A stretch of 44,496 nt of DNA from a virus, in IMG/VR virus record IMGVR_UViG_3300039308_000031, positions 1 through 44,496 of that record. One strand, 5' to 3'. The translations under genes were made by a program, and so were the position numbers. The notes beneath the pieces are model-generated. The model worked only from the letters and a program-made list of their open reading frames with translations, had not been told where the DNA came from and did no database searches. Below are positions 1 to 6,815 of this stretch, piece after piece (position 1 is the first letter of the stretch; every line of letters begins with the position of its first letter).

Positions 1-1314
1 ATGATTATTGTAATAATCGGCGCTCAATGGGGCGACGAAGGAAAGGGGAAAGTTGTTGATCTGCTCGCCGACCGCTTCGACATCGTCGCGCGTTACCAGG
101 GCGGGCATAACGCCGGGCATTCGGTTTACGTCGGCGATAAGGCTTTCGTTCTACGGCTTTTGCCGTCGGGCATCATCCACGAAGATTCGACCTGCGTGCT
201 CGGCAACGGCATGGTCATCGACCCGAAGGCTTTTTTCGAGGAAGTCGATCAGATGACGTCGCAGGGCATTTCGGTCACGCCCGAAAGGCTGAAGGTTTCG
301 TCGCGCGCGCACCTCATCATGCCGTATCACCGCGCGCTCGATCACACGTCTGAGGAACGGCTCGGCAACGAGAAGATCGGCACGACCCTGCGCGGCATCG
401 GTCCGGCTTACGAAGACAAAGCCGGCCGGCGCGGCATTCGCGTTTCGGACGCGCTCGTGCCGGAACTGTTAAAGCTCCGCATCGAACGCAATTTGGAAGA
501 AGCGAACCGCATCATCGTGCTGTACGGGCGCGAACCGCTGCGCTCGGACGAGATTTTCGAGGAAATTTCGGCGCTCGTCGAAAGATTGCGCCCGTTCGTC
601 GCCGAAACTTCGCATTTTCTGGCCGAAGCCAAAAAGCAAAAGAAAAAGATCCTGCTCGAAGGCGCGCAGGCGACGCTGCTAGACGTCGATCACGGAACGT
701 ACCCGTACGTCACCTCGTCGAACCCGACCGCGGGCGGCGCGGCGGTCGGCGCGGGCATTCCGCCGCATCACATTTCCGGCGTTTTGGGAATCGTTCGCAC
801 TTACGCGACGCGCGTCGGCGAAGGACCTTTTCCGACCGAAATGCTCGATCGGGAAGAGGAAATGGCGAATCTCATTCGGCAGCGCGGCAATGAATACGGC
901 TCGGTCACGAAACGCCCGCGCCGCTGCGGCTGGTTCGACGCGGTCGCGACGCGCTACGCCGCCGAGCTGAACGGCTTCGATTCGGTCGCGCTGACGAAGC
1001 TCGACGTGCTCGACGCGCTCGAAGAGATAAAGGTCTGCGTCGGGTATGAAATCGACGGCGTCAGAATCGACACGTTTCCGGCAGTCTCGCACGATCTGGC
1101 GAAAATCAAGCCGATTTACGAAACGCTCGAAGGCTGGCGAAGCGAAACGCTCGGCATCACGGAGATCGAGGATTTGCCCGCGAAAGCGCGCGCTTACGTC
1201 GATTTTTTGTCAAGCTCGATCGGCGTCGAGATCGGCTTGATTTCGACCGGACCGGAGCGCGACCAGACCATCATTTTGCGGGACTCGGTGATGGAGAGCT
1301 GGTTTAAAAGTTAA
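1..1314 (+). CDS. purA: Adenylosuccinate synthetase PurA
   Basis: Catalyses the GTP-dependent joining of IMP and aspartate, the first committed step from IMP to AMP, in the cytosol. The 437-residue protein is the usual length. The N-terminus has the family P-loop GAQWGDEGKGK (residues 7-17), followed by the GGHNAGHS segment with the catalytic His, then TTLRGIGPAYEDK and GRRGIRVSD around residues 128-149, and the nucleotide-binding C-terminal STGPERDQT. The gene opens the window at its ATG, so its promoter is not visible. It is host chromosomal and ends about 100 bases before a tRNA-Lys gene. Codon use is GC-rich. Nothing suggests damage. Confidence 0.98.
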   Translation: MIIVIIGAQWGDEGKGKVVDLLADRFDIVARYQGGHNAGHSVYVGDKAFVLRLLPSGIIHEDSTCVLGNGMVIDPKAFFEEVDQMTSQGISVTPERLKVSSRAHLIMPYHRALDHTSEERLGNEKIGTTLRGIGPAYEDKAGRRGIRVSDALVPELLKLRIERNLEEANRIIVLYGREPLRSDEIFEEISALVERLRPFVAETSHFLAEAKKQKKKILLEGAQATLLDVDHGTYPYVTSSNPTAGGAAVGAGIPPHHISGVLGIVRTYATRVGEGPFPTEMLDREEEMANLIRQRGNEYGSVTKRPRRCGWFDAVATRYAAELNGFDSVALTKLDVLDALEEIKVCVGYEIDGVRIDTFPAVSHDLAKIKPIYETLEGWRSETLGITEIEDLPAKARAYVDFLSSSIGVEIGLISTGPERDQTIILRDSVMESWFKS

Positions 1315-1343
1315 AAAATATTGAGAATTCTTTCACATCGCGC

Positions 1344-1372
1344 TTGCAAAGTTCGATTTCGATATGTAGAAT
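1344..1372 (+). promoter_or_regulatory. Sigma70-type promoter of tRNA-Lys
   Basis: TTGCAA (1344-1349) and TAGAAT (1367-1372) are separated by 17 bases, 46 bases upstream of the tRNA. Position and spacing make this the likely promoter of the tRNA gene rather than read-through from purA. Confidence 0.6.
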
Positions 1373-1384
1373 CATTGTTTCGGT

Positions 1385-1408
1385 TTGAGGTTCGAAACAA
1401 AACCTCAA
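1385..1408 (+). other. Hairpin between purA and tRNA-Lys
   Basis: TTGAGGTT and AACCTCAA pair perfectly around an 8-base loop. There is no clear U-run, so it may be a weak purA terminator or a 5' leader stem of the tRNA precursor. Confidence 0.45.
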
Positions 1409-1418
1409 TTTGAAAAGT

Positions 1419-1494
1419 GGTCCGATAGCTCAGTCGGTAGAGCAAATGGCTTTTAACCATTGGGTCGAAGGTTCGAGTCCTTCTCGGATCACCA
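1419..1494 (+). tRNA. tRNA-Lys (anticodon UUU), probable prophage integration site
   Basis: A full cloverleaf can be drawn. The acceptor stem is GGTCCGA with TCGGATC, the D arm GCTC/GAGC, the anticodon stem AATGG/CCATT with loop CTTTTAA (anticodon TTT at 1452-1454), and the T arm GAAGG-TTCGAGT-CCTTC. The discriminator is A and CCA is encoded. Phage genes begin directly downstream, and tyrosine integrases often use tRNA 3' ends, so this is inferred to be the attachment site; the partner repeat is not in the window. Confidence 0.97.
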
Positions 1495-1506
1495 TAAATA
1501 TTGAAG

Positions 1507-1534
1507 AAGACGGGCATCAAAACCCGTCTTTTTT
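1507..1534 (+). terminator. Intrinsic terminator after tRNA-Lys
   Basis: AAGACGGG (1507-1514) pairs with CCCGTCTT (1523-1530), followed by a T run. It ends the tRNA transcript and lies at or inside the left prophage end. Confidence 0.85.
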
Positions 1535-1540
1535 GCTTTA

Positions 1541-1562
1541 GGTACTATCTTGGGTGCTATCT
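1541..1562 (+). repeat. Tandem near-identical decamers, possible integrase arm sites
   Basis: GGTACTATCT (1541-1550) and GGTGCTATCT (1553-1562) are direct repeats 12 bases apart just inside the left prophage end. Short direct repeats beside an attachment core are typical of tyrosine-integrase arm sites. They also resemble half of the RHH operator (GGTACTA) found at 6725 and 8531, so a regulatory role is an alternative. Confidence 0.35.
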
Positions 1563-1622
1563 GGACTTTTTATTGTTTCTATCAAACAGTTTTATTCACG
1601 ATAAAACAGCTTACTTAAAGCC

Positions 1623-2258
1623 ATGACTCTAGAGCTCGCATTAAAATCCCTCGACGCGATTTTGAAGATGATCCCCTTCTTGAAAACTCTCACCGGAGAG
1701 CGGCGGCGCGATTATTTTCGAGAAGTCATTAAGCCTTCCTATACGCAATTTGAAATCGTTCACAATTTTTACAACGATTTATTTCTTGAAACCGCTTCCG
1801 AAATGAAAAAGTTAAACGATAAATCTTTATCTGAAACGTCTTATGTACTGGGGAATGTAGAGTCGTTTAGAAAAGTTATGGATGATTACTTCTTAAAGAG
1901 GGTCAAAGATGAGCACGTCAGGGCGGCTTTACGACAAAACGTAAAAATCGCCCATGATTCCATTAAATGGAGTGAAGAAAAACTTTTTTATATATCATTG
2001 CTGAATTACTTCAATAATGATGATCAGCAAAACCACCTGCAACCTACTCGTCAAATTGTTCAATTTTCAGGTGAGGAAGGGAAATCGCCGTCTCGTGAAA
2101 TTTATGATCATTTGACCGAACTCTCGATGTATACTCCTGGCTATTGCGAAAAGGTTTTATACAAACTTGAAAGTGCCAGAAAAAACCAGAATATTCGGTA
2201 TTTGGACGTTAGCAAGCACTACAACAATATAGTTAATATAATCATTCAAAAGACCTAA
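1623..2258 (+). CDS. Hypothetical protein, AT-rich cargo gene
   Basis: I do not recognise this 211-residue protein. It is hydrophilic and mostly helical by composition, with no signal peptide, transmembrane segment or catalytic motif that I can see. It is the only plus-strand gene in the left arm, is clearly AT-richer than its neighbours, and ends tail-to-tail with the next gene (4-base overlap of the two 3' ends). A small perfect hairpin (GTTTTAT/ATAAAAC, 1589-1607) lies ahead of its ATG. Isolation, opposite strand and base composition fit a recently acquired accessory gene expressed from the lysogen; an exclusion or defence role would be a guess. Confidence 0.7.
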   Translation: MTLELALKSLDAILKMIPFLKTLTGERRRDYFREVIKPSYTQFEIVHNFYNDLFLETASEMKKLNDKSLSETSYVLGNVESFRKVMDDYFLKRVKDEHVRAALRQNVKIAHDSIKWSEEKLFYISLLNYFNNDDQQNHLQPTRQIVQFSGEEGKSPSREIYDHLTELSMYTPGYCEKVLYKLESARKNQNIRYLDVSKHYNNIVNIIIQKT

Positions 2259-2548
2259 CGTCTGATCGGTTTTCTCTTTTGCCTTCGCGGCTTCAACTTC
2301 GCCGTCGTTTCCAAAGTCAAATAATTCGCCTTGCCGCCGTCCGCTTGGAGCGGCAGCAGCTCGCCGCGCAGCGCCATATTCCGCGCCGTCGCCTGCGTGA
2401 TGCCGGCGATTTCGCACGCGTCCTTCTGCCGGATGACGATCGCCGACAATAAAATATCGAGTTTCGCTTCGAGCCGGTCGAGACGTTCTTTCGTCGATTC
2501 GTCGTCGGCGTCGTTTAATAATTGCTCTAAAAGTTCCTTTCGTGACAT
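2255..2548 (-). CDS. Small helix-turn-helix DNA-binding protein
   Basis: This 97-residue protein has an acidic helical N-terminus (residues 1-35) and then a segment beginning RQKDACEIAGIT around residue 40 that reads as a helix-turn-helix of the excisionase/MerR-like kind, with a very basic C-terminal tail. It is the last gene of the leftward early operon and so the gene nearest the left attachment site. That is a common place for an excisionase or directionality factor, but identity is inferred from position and motif only. It follows a small membrane-protein gene on the same strand by 9 bases. Confidence 0.7.
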   Translation of the reverse strand: MSRKELLEQLLNDADDESTKERLDRLEAKLDILLSAIVIRQKDACEIAGITQATARNMALRGELLPLQADGGKANYLTLETTAKLKPRRQKRKPIRR

Positions 2549-2557
2549 AAAACCCTC

Positions 2558-2761
2558 TTAATAATTTTTGATTCCTTTCATGCCGAGAACGGCGACGCTG
2601 CCGAAAACCGCGCCCGCAGCCAGCCCGATCGCCGTCGCCAGCTCGTACGGCAGCAGATTGATCAGAACGGCGACCGTTCCGCCGGATGCGACGATCGCCG
2701 CCAGTACGCGCAGGACGTATTTAAGCGCGAGCGTTATTCCCGTTATTTTTCTGAAAATCAT
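2558..2761 (-). CDS. Small two-helix membrane protein
   Basis: The 67-residue product begins MIFRKITGITL and contains two hydrophobic stretches (about residues 14-32 and 40-60) separated by a short turn, so it should be an inner-membrane protein. I chose the ATG at 2761 because GGAG lies 7 bases upstream; a longer frame to 2884 would run through a GC-rich hairpin and has no ribosome site. Function is unknown. Early-region membrane proteins of this size in phages may be superinfection-exclusion factors, which is only a possibility here. Confidence 0.6.
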   Translation of the reverse strand: MIFRKITGITLALKYVLRVLAAIVASGGTVAVLINLLPYELATAIGLAAGAVFGSVAVLGMKGIKNY

Positions 2762-2827
2762 CACTGACTCCGACTTTATTCTTTTAGCTTTGCGGTCGGT
2801 CAGGCAAATGATCTGACCGCTGGCGAA

Positions 2828-2867
2828 GAGCCCCGCGCCGATCCCCCGACTCGGTGGCGCCGGGCTC
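2828..2867 (-). other. Strong GC-rich hairpin between two early genes
   Basis: GAGCCCCGCGCC (2828-2839) pairs with GGCGCCGGGCTC (2856-2867) with one mismatch. On the minus strand there is no U-run after it, so it may pause or process the operon mRNA; on the plus strand it is followed by CTTTTC. Confidence 0.45.
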
Positions 2868-2870
2868 TTT

Positions 2871-3962
2871 TCATTTAGCGGCACTTTCGAATTCGTCGAT
2901 CAACTCCACGATCGCCGCGCAGAACTTCGCTTCGTGCGGCTTCAAGTCAAAAATATTTATGTCGTCCGACATAAATATTTTCTTCCCGTTCGACAACGTG
3001 ACCGAGCGGTAATGCGCCGGGACGGATTCGACCTGGTTGCTGAACTCGAAAGGGAAGTCAGAACTACCGGTTTTACCTTGCGGAACTCTTTCGGCGACGG
3101 CGATCGTGAACGACGACAAAACCGGTTGCCGCTCGCGCAGCGCGATCTGCCGGTCCGGAATTTCGAGAAAGTTCTCTTCAGTCTCGATCGGCGGCATCAG
3201 TTCTTTCGACAGGTTGAATTTCTGCTCGAACTGCTCGTCGCTGAGCTCCAAGATTTCCGCGAGATTTTCGCGCGACAAATTTACCTTCTCGTCGCCGGAT
3301 GCCGGTTGGTTCGCTTCTTCACATGCCGGCGACTTTTTCACGTAACCGCAAGATTTGTGAATTTCTTTTTCGTTAAATTCATAATGATCCCGATTCATTT
3401 TTTCCTCCGATTTCGTTTCGACCTTCGCCGGGGAAAGTGACGCGACGAGCTGCTTGCGGCGTTCTTTGCCGCGCTTCCAAGCTTCGAAAAGATCGAGTCG
3501 GGGTTTTATAGTGCCGAGGTACAGCCGCGCCGTGTTCGGTGAAATGCCGAACCTAATCGCAGCTTCCGGAATGTCCAAACCTTCGAACGCCAGCTCTTCG
3601 ACCGTTTCGGGAGTGACTTTGGATTTACGGACCGGCGGCACGCGCTTTTTAGCTGCCGGCTCATCCTCGCTCGACTTGACGGCGAAGGAATTTTCGCCGG
3701 TGTTATAAAGCCTGCCCTCGGGTTTATTTTCCTTGAGGAAATAAACAGTGATCCCGCCGACCAGCTCGCTCGCAATCTCATCGTCCGCGCCGATCGCCCG
3801 GTCGATTTCCATAACATCGTCGATCGAGACGCCGGAATTTTTGACGAGATGTTTCGCGGATTGATAATGAATCGCTTCGAGCGCCTCGACGATCTTTTCC
3901 CGGGCTTCCGGCGCTTTATATCCTCCCGCGTCTTCTTTATCGAAATCTGTTTCCTTTGCCAT
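2871..3962 (-). CDS. Early-region DNA-binding protein with central HTH
   Basis: The 363-residue protein is acidic and has a recognisable helix-turn-helix near residues 118-150 (segment around DIPEAAIRFGISPNTA), flanked by low-complexity charged linkers. The C-terminal third is acidic and unassigned. The start is firm: AAGGAGG lies just ahead of the ATG at 3962. It is in the leftward early operon downstream of the RecT-like gene and 10 bases from a zinc-ribbon gene, so a role in early regulation or DNA metabolism is plausible. I cannot name a family for the whole protein. Confidence 0.75.
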   Translation of the reverse strand: MAKETDFDKEDAGGYKAPEAREKIVEALEAIHYQSAKHLVKNSGVSIDDVMEIDRAIGADDEIASELVGGITVYFLKENKPEGRLYNTGENSFAVKSSEDEPAAKKRVPPVRKSKVTPETVEELAFEGLDIPEAAIRFGISPNTARLYLGTIKPRLDLFEAWKRGKERRKQLVASLSPAKVETKSEEKMNRDHYEFNEKEIHKSCGYVKKSPACEEANQPASGDEKVNLSRENLAEILELSDEQFEQKFNLSKELMPPIETEENFLEIPDRQIALRERQPVLSSFTIAVAERVPQGKTGSSDFPFEFSNQVESVPAHYRSVTLSNGKKIFMSDDINIFDLKPHEAKFCAAIVELIDEFESAAK

Positions 3963-3972
3963 AAAATCCTCC

Positions 3973-4188
3973 TTACGGTTCGTAGTTGTGAATGCCTTCC
4001 GCGTAAACGAAAGAAGCGTCGCCTTCCAAAACCGTGATTTCTGCGTCCGAAAATTCGCAATCGCATTGCCGTTCGTCGGCGATCAATCCGGCGCTGTACC
4101 AGATGTTGTCGTCATCGCGCTCGGTTTCGATTTCAAAGTTCAAATCCGCTTCTTTGCATTTCGGGCATTCTAAAGTTTGTTCTGCCAT
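3973..4188 (-). CDS. Small zinc-ribbon protein
   Basis: A 71-residue acidic protein with CPKC at residues 9-12 and a second pair, CDC, near residue 43, which together could bind one zinc ion. The rest is an acidic beta-rich stretch. It lies 4 bases from the upstream gene and 10 from the downstream gene in the leftward early operon. Small zinc-ribbon proteins of unknown role are common in phage early regions; no function can be given. Confidence 0.7.
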   Translation of the reverse strand: MAEQTLECPKCKEADLNFEIETERDDDNIWYSAGLIADERQCDCEFSDAEITVLEGDASFVYAEGIHNYEP

Positions 4189-4192
4189 GCGT

Positions 4193-4465
4193 TTATCCGA
4201 TATTCGGTTCTCCGTGATAAATGATTTGCCAGCCGTTTCGAAGCGATTCGCTGACCCGAATCGTAAAATTGACGAGCGCTTCGCCGCGAGTATCGAAATT
4301 CTGATTGCAGACGGGCGGCAGCGCGCCGCGCGCGATCATGTGAATCGCCCTCTTCGCATTCACGCCCGAAAAGCCGAGCGTTCCGCTTTTGCCGTCGACA
4401 TACAGCGCGAGCGCGGCGACACTGCCGTTTTTCTCAAATAAAACGATTCTGCAATCTTCAGTCAT
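4193..4465 (-). CDS. Hypothetical early protein
   Basis: The frame is open further upstream, but the natural start is the ATG at 4465, which overlaps the stop of the RecT-like gene as ATGA. This gives 90 residues beginning MTEDCRIVLFEK. The sequence alternates hydrophobic and polar residues as in a small alpha/beta protein and has no membrane segment. The ATGA overlap implies translational coupling to the annealing protein, so it may assist recombination, but no family is recognised. Confidence 0.65.
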   Translation of the reverse strand: MTEDCRIVLFEKNGSVAALALYVDGKSGTLGFSGVNAKRAIHMIARGALPPVCNQNFDTRGEALVNFTIRVSESLRNGWQIIYHGEPNIG

Positions 4466-5433
4466 GCGGCTTGCCTTTGAAGTTGATGATGAAACGAAAG
4501 CGCGTGAATGTGCGCGCATCGCCAGTGCGGCGCGCCGTGATTGTACGAATCGACGTAATTCGCGCACGTGCACTTGATCACTTTATTGCCGAGCTCCGTG
4601 ACCTGTGTGATCTGATAAATCTCCGCGTCTTCGGTGTCGGTCACTTCGTAGCCGAGATTGTTCCGGGCGACGAATCCGCCTTCCGCCAGCAGACGACCTT
4701 TCGTTTCAGGAGTGACGGCTTTGTTCTGCTCGCGCTGCCGCTGTAATTCGTCGGTGCGCGATTGTTGCGGCTCTTCGAAGACCGGCTCGGCTTGAATCGC
4801 TTCCGGCTCGACCGGTTTCTGCGGCATCTTGACGACGATCGGCTTCGAGGTTTCTTCCGCCGGCATCATCGTCAATTCGTCGTTGTCGCCGATCGAAACT
4901 TCGGCGCCCATTTCCTCGAAGGTATAAATGCCGAGAATGACGTCCGGGAAGACGACGCGCGCGCAGGCGGCGACGGCTCGCCAGCGGAACATCACCGCCG
5001 GCTGTTTGCGGTAATTGTCTTTCGAAAGCAGGCCGAGCGCGTTCGCTTCCTTCGTGCCGAAAAACTCGGTGTGCTCGGTGCGCCCCTTGCGCTTCATCGT
5101 GCAGGAAACCTGCGCGACCGTACCGTCCGGCGAATTGTGCGTTTTGACGACGATGTTTTCGAGCTGCCCGCTGCGCTCGATCAGCGCGAGCATCAGCTGC
5201 GGGGAGACGGTCGGCTTGCCGGAGATGACGTTGATCGTGTTCAAAGCCTGCATCGTGCCGATGCCGAGCTCGCGCCCGGTCAGGATGATCGCGACGGCCT
5301 GTTCCGGCGTCTTGATCGCCTGCGGCAAAAAGTTGGATTTGATCAGCATCGACGCCTGTTCCTTCATGACGGCGAATTCCGACGCCGACGGCGCGAGCTG
5401 GTTATTTTCGCGGATTGCTAATTGTTGCGTCAT
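4462..5433 (-). CDS. RecT-like single-strand annealing protein with C-terminal SWIM zinc finger
   Basis: The 323-residue protein has the RecT-family core in residues 30-185: a helical N-terminus, the signature around AIILTGRELGIGTMQAL, the ISGKPTVSPQLMLALIERSG segment, and VMFRWRAVAACARVVFPD. Proteins of this family anneal complementary strands during phage recombination and replication. Residues 190-250 are a proline/glutamate-rich linker. The C-terminus carries KCTC followed 17 residues later by CAH (about residues 285-307), the CxC...CxH pattern of a SWIM zinc finger, which is not part of the RecT fold. No exonuclease partner is evident beside it. The start overlaps the upstream stop as TAATG. 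Confidence 0.85.
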   Translation of the reverse strand: MTQQLAIRENNQLAPSASEFAVMKEQASMLIKSNFLPQAIKTPEQAVAIILTGRELGIGTMQALNTINVISGKPTVSPQLMLALIERSGQLENIVVKTHNSPDGTVAQVSCTMKRKGRTEHTEFFGTKEANALGLLSKDNYRKQPAVMFRWRAVAACARVVFPDVILGIYTFEEMGAEVSIGDNDELTMMPAEETSKPIVVKMPQKPVEPEAIQAEPVFEEPQQSRTDELQRQREQNKAVTPETKGRLLAEGGFVARNNLGYEVTDTEDAEIYQITQVTELGNKVIKCTCANYVDSYNHGAPHWRCAHIHALSFHHQLQRQAA

Positions 5434-5672
5434 TAATTTACTCCTAAAAATTCAGGTTGAAAGCCGTTTTGGGTAAGCCATTCTCGGCTGATTTGTTTTT
5501 CTTGTTCAGTGATTCCGTTCGACGCCAGTCGGGCTTTATGAACAGCCGCCCAAAATACCTGAATGTTCTGCGGCAGCGGAACTCGGTATTTAATTGCGTA
5601 TTCTCGAATCTTGATTTCGTCGAGCGACCGTAAAGCTTCGTCGCGTTCTTTTACAAAATTCACTAAATCCAT
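5433..5672 (-). CDS. Hypothetical early protein
   Basis: A 79-residue hydrophilic protein with no recognisable motif. It reads into the RecT-like gene through a TAATG stop-start overlap, so the two should be co-translated. AGGTGATTTATGG gives a fair ribosome site at 5672. The helical composition and the conserved-looking FWAAVHKAR segment suggest a small folded protein. It may be an accessory factor for the annealing protein; nothing more can be read from the sequence. Confidence 0.7.
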   Translation of the reverse strand: MDLVNFVKERDEALRSLDEIKIREYAIKYRVPLPQNIQVFWAAVHKARLASNGITEQEKQISREWLTQNGFQPEFLGVN

Positions 5673-5683
5673 AAATCACCTCG

Positions 5684-5788
5684 TTATAAACCTCTGCGCT
5701 CGATCCATCGGAAAAAGCCGTTCGACAACTTTTGAAACCACATCGGCGCGATGTGTACTTTCGGTTTTCGTTTGCGTTTCGTTCTCAT
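5684..5788 (-). CDS. Possible small basic protein
   Basis: An open frame of 34 residues beginning MRTKRKRKPKVH, strongly basic with a Trp/Phe-rich C-terminus, fills the gap between the hairpin block and the next gene. No Shine-Dalgarno is seen, but many genes of this phage lack one. The frame extends upstream to 5866, but that part runs through a perfect 10-base hairpin and is less likely to be translated. Real gene or spacer cannot be settled here. Confidence 0.3.
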   Translation of the reverse strand: MRTKRKRKPKVHIAPMWFQKLSNGFFRWIERRGL

Positions 5789-5800
5789 AAAATTTATTGG

Positions 5801-6467
5801 TTTGAAAAGGGGTTGTGCGCCGGCGAGACTTCTGACGGTAAGCCGGCGCACGCCTGTTTTTAGCAAGTATTTCTTTGCTCCAAATCTAGAAAACGGGATC
5901 TCCTTTTCAAATAAAGTAACCTCTTATGGAGGTCTGGACGATTGAATCGCCAGGCGAAACATCACGAATGGGGAATGAATACTGATTGAAGAAGACAGGA
6001 TTCGAATTCCGTTTGATACCCCGGAGGATCGTGATGCTCGGCTCGACGATCAAATTGTCAAAACGACTGATTGAAAACGGTCGGGAATTGAACCATTATT
6101 TTTTATTTCACTCTTCCGACTTTGCTTCTCGATCTTGATGGACGCGAATTCGAAGCCACTCCGCGCCCGACCGTTTTCAAACTGGCGGCGAAATCGAACG
6201 ATTAATCGTGCTTTTCGGCATTGCTCGGTCTCGCAGACATCGTCACATCTACGCCTACGTTTTCGGCTCCGCTCCGTCTTTTGAGATTGCGTGTCGTGCT
6301 CTGTCAGCCTAGTTCGATCTCGCCATAAATTTTCAAATTGGCGGCGGGTCCCGGAACCGCTCGATCCCGGCTTTCGCGCCCGCCTCTGATTTCCTATAGC
6401 TCCGGACGCACCCGCCAAATGATTTTCAATTCGCGGAGCGGCCAATCACCCCCAAAGACCGCTCCGC
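5801..6467 (-). other. Gene-poor block of five consecutive hairpins, candidate structured leader RNA
   Basis: No convincing gene lies between 5867 and 6507. It holds five successive stem elements: 5801-5911 (ends TTTGAAAAGG/CCTTTTCAAA with an inner 10-base stem 5815-5824/5842-5851); 6071-6180 (perfect 15-base ends TTGAAAACGGTCGGG and complement); 6187-6324 (13-base ends, one G-U); 6343-6416 (7-base ends GGCGGGT/ACCCGCC); and 6433-6467 (perfect 9-base stem). TTTGAAAA recurs at element edges. The block lies downstream of the leftward early promoter, so it would be part of that mRNA. Confidence 0.55.
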
Positions 6468-6507
6468 TTTTCTGCTTCCGAATCTTCCGATAGGGAAGCG
6501 GAACTTT

Positions 6508-6711
6508 TTAAAGCGTCATCGGATCGAAGCTCGGATTTGACAGGATCGACCGGCGGCGACGCCCGGTTAAACCGCTAAGCGTTCTGTGCGTGTCTCTGTC
6601 TAAACATCCGAACGGGCATCCGCAAACCGATTTCCGCGGCTCTTTGTCGTAAAGATGCCGCCAAACTTTCGGCGCGCGCTTTTGTTCCGGTTTTTCTGAT
6701 CCGCTTTTCAT
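6508..6711 (-). CDS. Small basic protein, first gene of the leftward early operon
   Basis: A 67-residue frame begins 9 bases after the -10 element of the repressed leftward promoter, so the mRNA would start almost at the ATG. The product is rich in Lys and Arg (EKPEQKRAPK near the N-terminus, RRRR near residue 53) and has CGCPFGC, a possible metal or disulfide motif. Position as first gene under the repressed leftward promoter, with basic composition and strong RNA structure just downstream, recalls antiterminators such as lambda N, but there is no recognisable sequence similarity. The coding call rests mainly on the promoter and start geometry. Confidence 0.45.
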   Translation of the reverse strand: MKSGSEKPEQKRAPKVWRHLYDKEPRKSVCGCPFGCLDRDTHRTLSGLTGRRRRSILSNPSFDPMTL

Positions 6712-6720
6712 CGTGAAAAA

Positions 6721-6750
6721 ATCTTAGTACCAATTAGTACTATATGTCAA
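6721..6750 (-). promoter_or_regulatory. Leftward early promoter (pL-like) with RHH operator
   Basis: On the minus strand TTGACA (6745-6750) and TAAGAT (6721-6726) are 18 bases apart. Inside lies TAGTACTA-AT-TGGTACTA (6725-6742), two 8-base palindromes with centres 10 bp apart. The same operator layout occurs at 8589-8606 and 8531-8548, so the RHH repressor encoded at 8181-8555 is the likely ligand. Confidence 0.8.
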
Positions 6751-6764
6751 GCGAAATTTAAAAC

Positions 6765-6794
6765 AAAAAAAAGAGAAGCCGGGAAGCTTCTCTT
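6765..6794 (-). terminator. Terminator of the lysogeny operon
   Basis: On the minus strand AAGAGAAGC pairs perfectly with GCTTCTCTT around a 6-base loop, followed by a long U-run. It separates the secreted-protein gene from the leftward early promoter. Confidence 0.9.
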
Positions 6795-6815
6795 AAATCC
6801 AGTATTACGCTTAAT

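Noticed and set aside
2828-2867. Hairpin whose loop contains ACCGAGTCGG, like a guide-RNA tail.
   Set aside because: Only the loop resembles it by chance; there is no Cas gene or repeat, and the stem differs.
6339-6416. Possible tRNA on the minus strand: 7-bp acceptor-like stem GGCGGGT/ACCCGCC, then G and CCA, total 78 bases.
   Set aside because: No TTCRA in the T-loop position, no D-arm GG motif and no anticodon stem-loop of the right size can be drawn. Kept only as one of the hairpins of the leader block.
6050-6445. Open frame of 131 codons on the minus strand.
   Set aside because: It runs through three strong hairpins, its composition is Arg/Ser-rich noise and it has no ribosome site.
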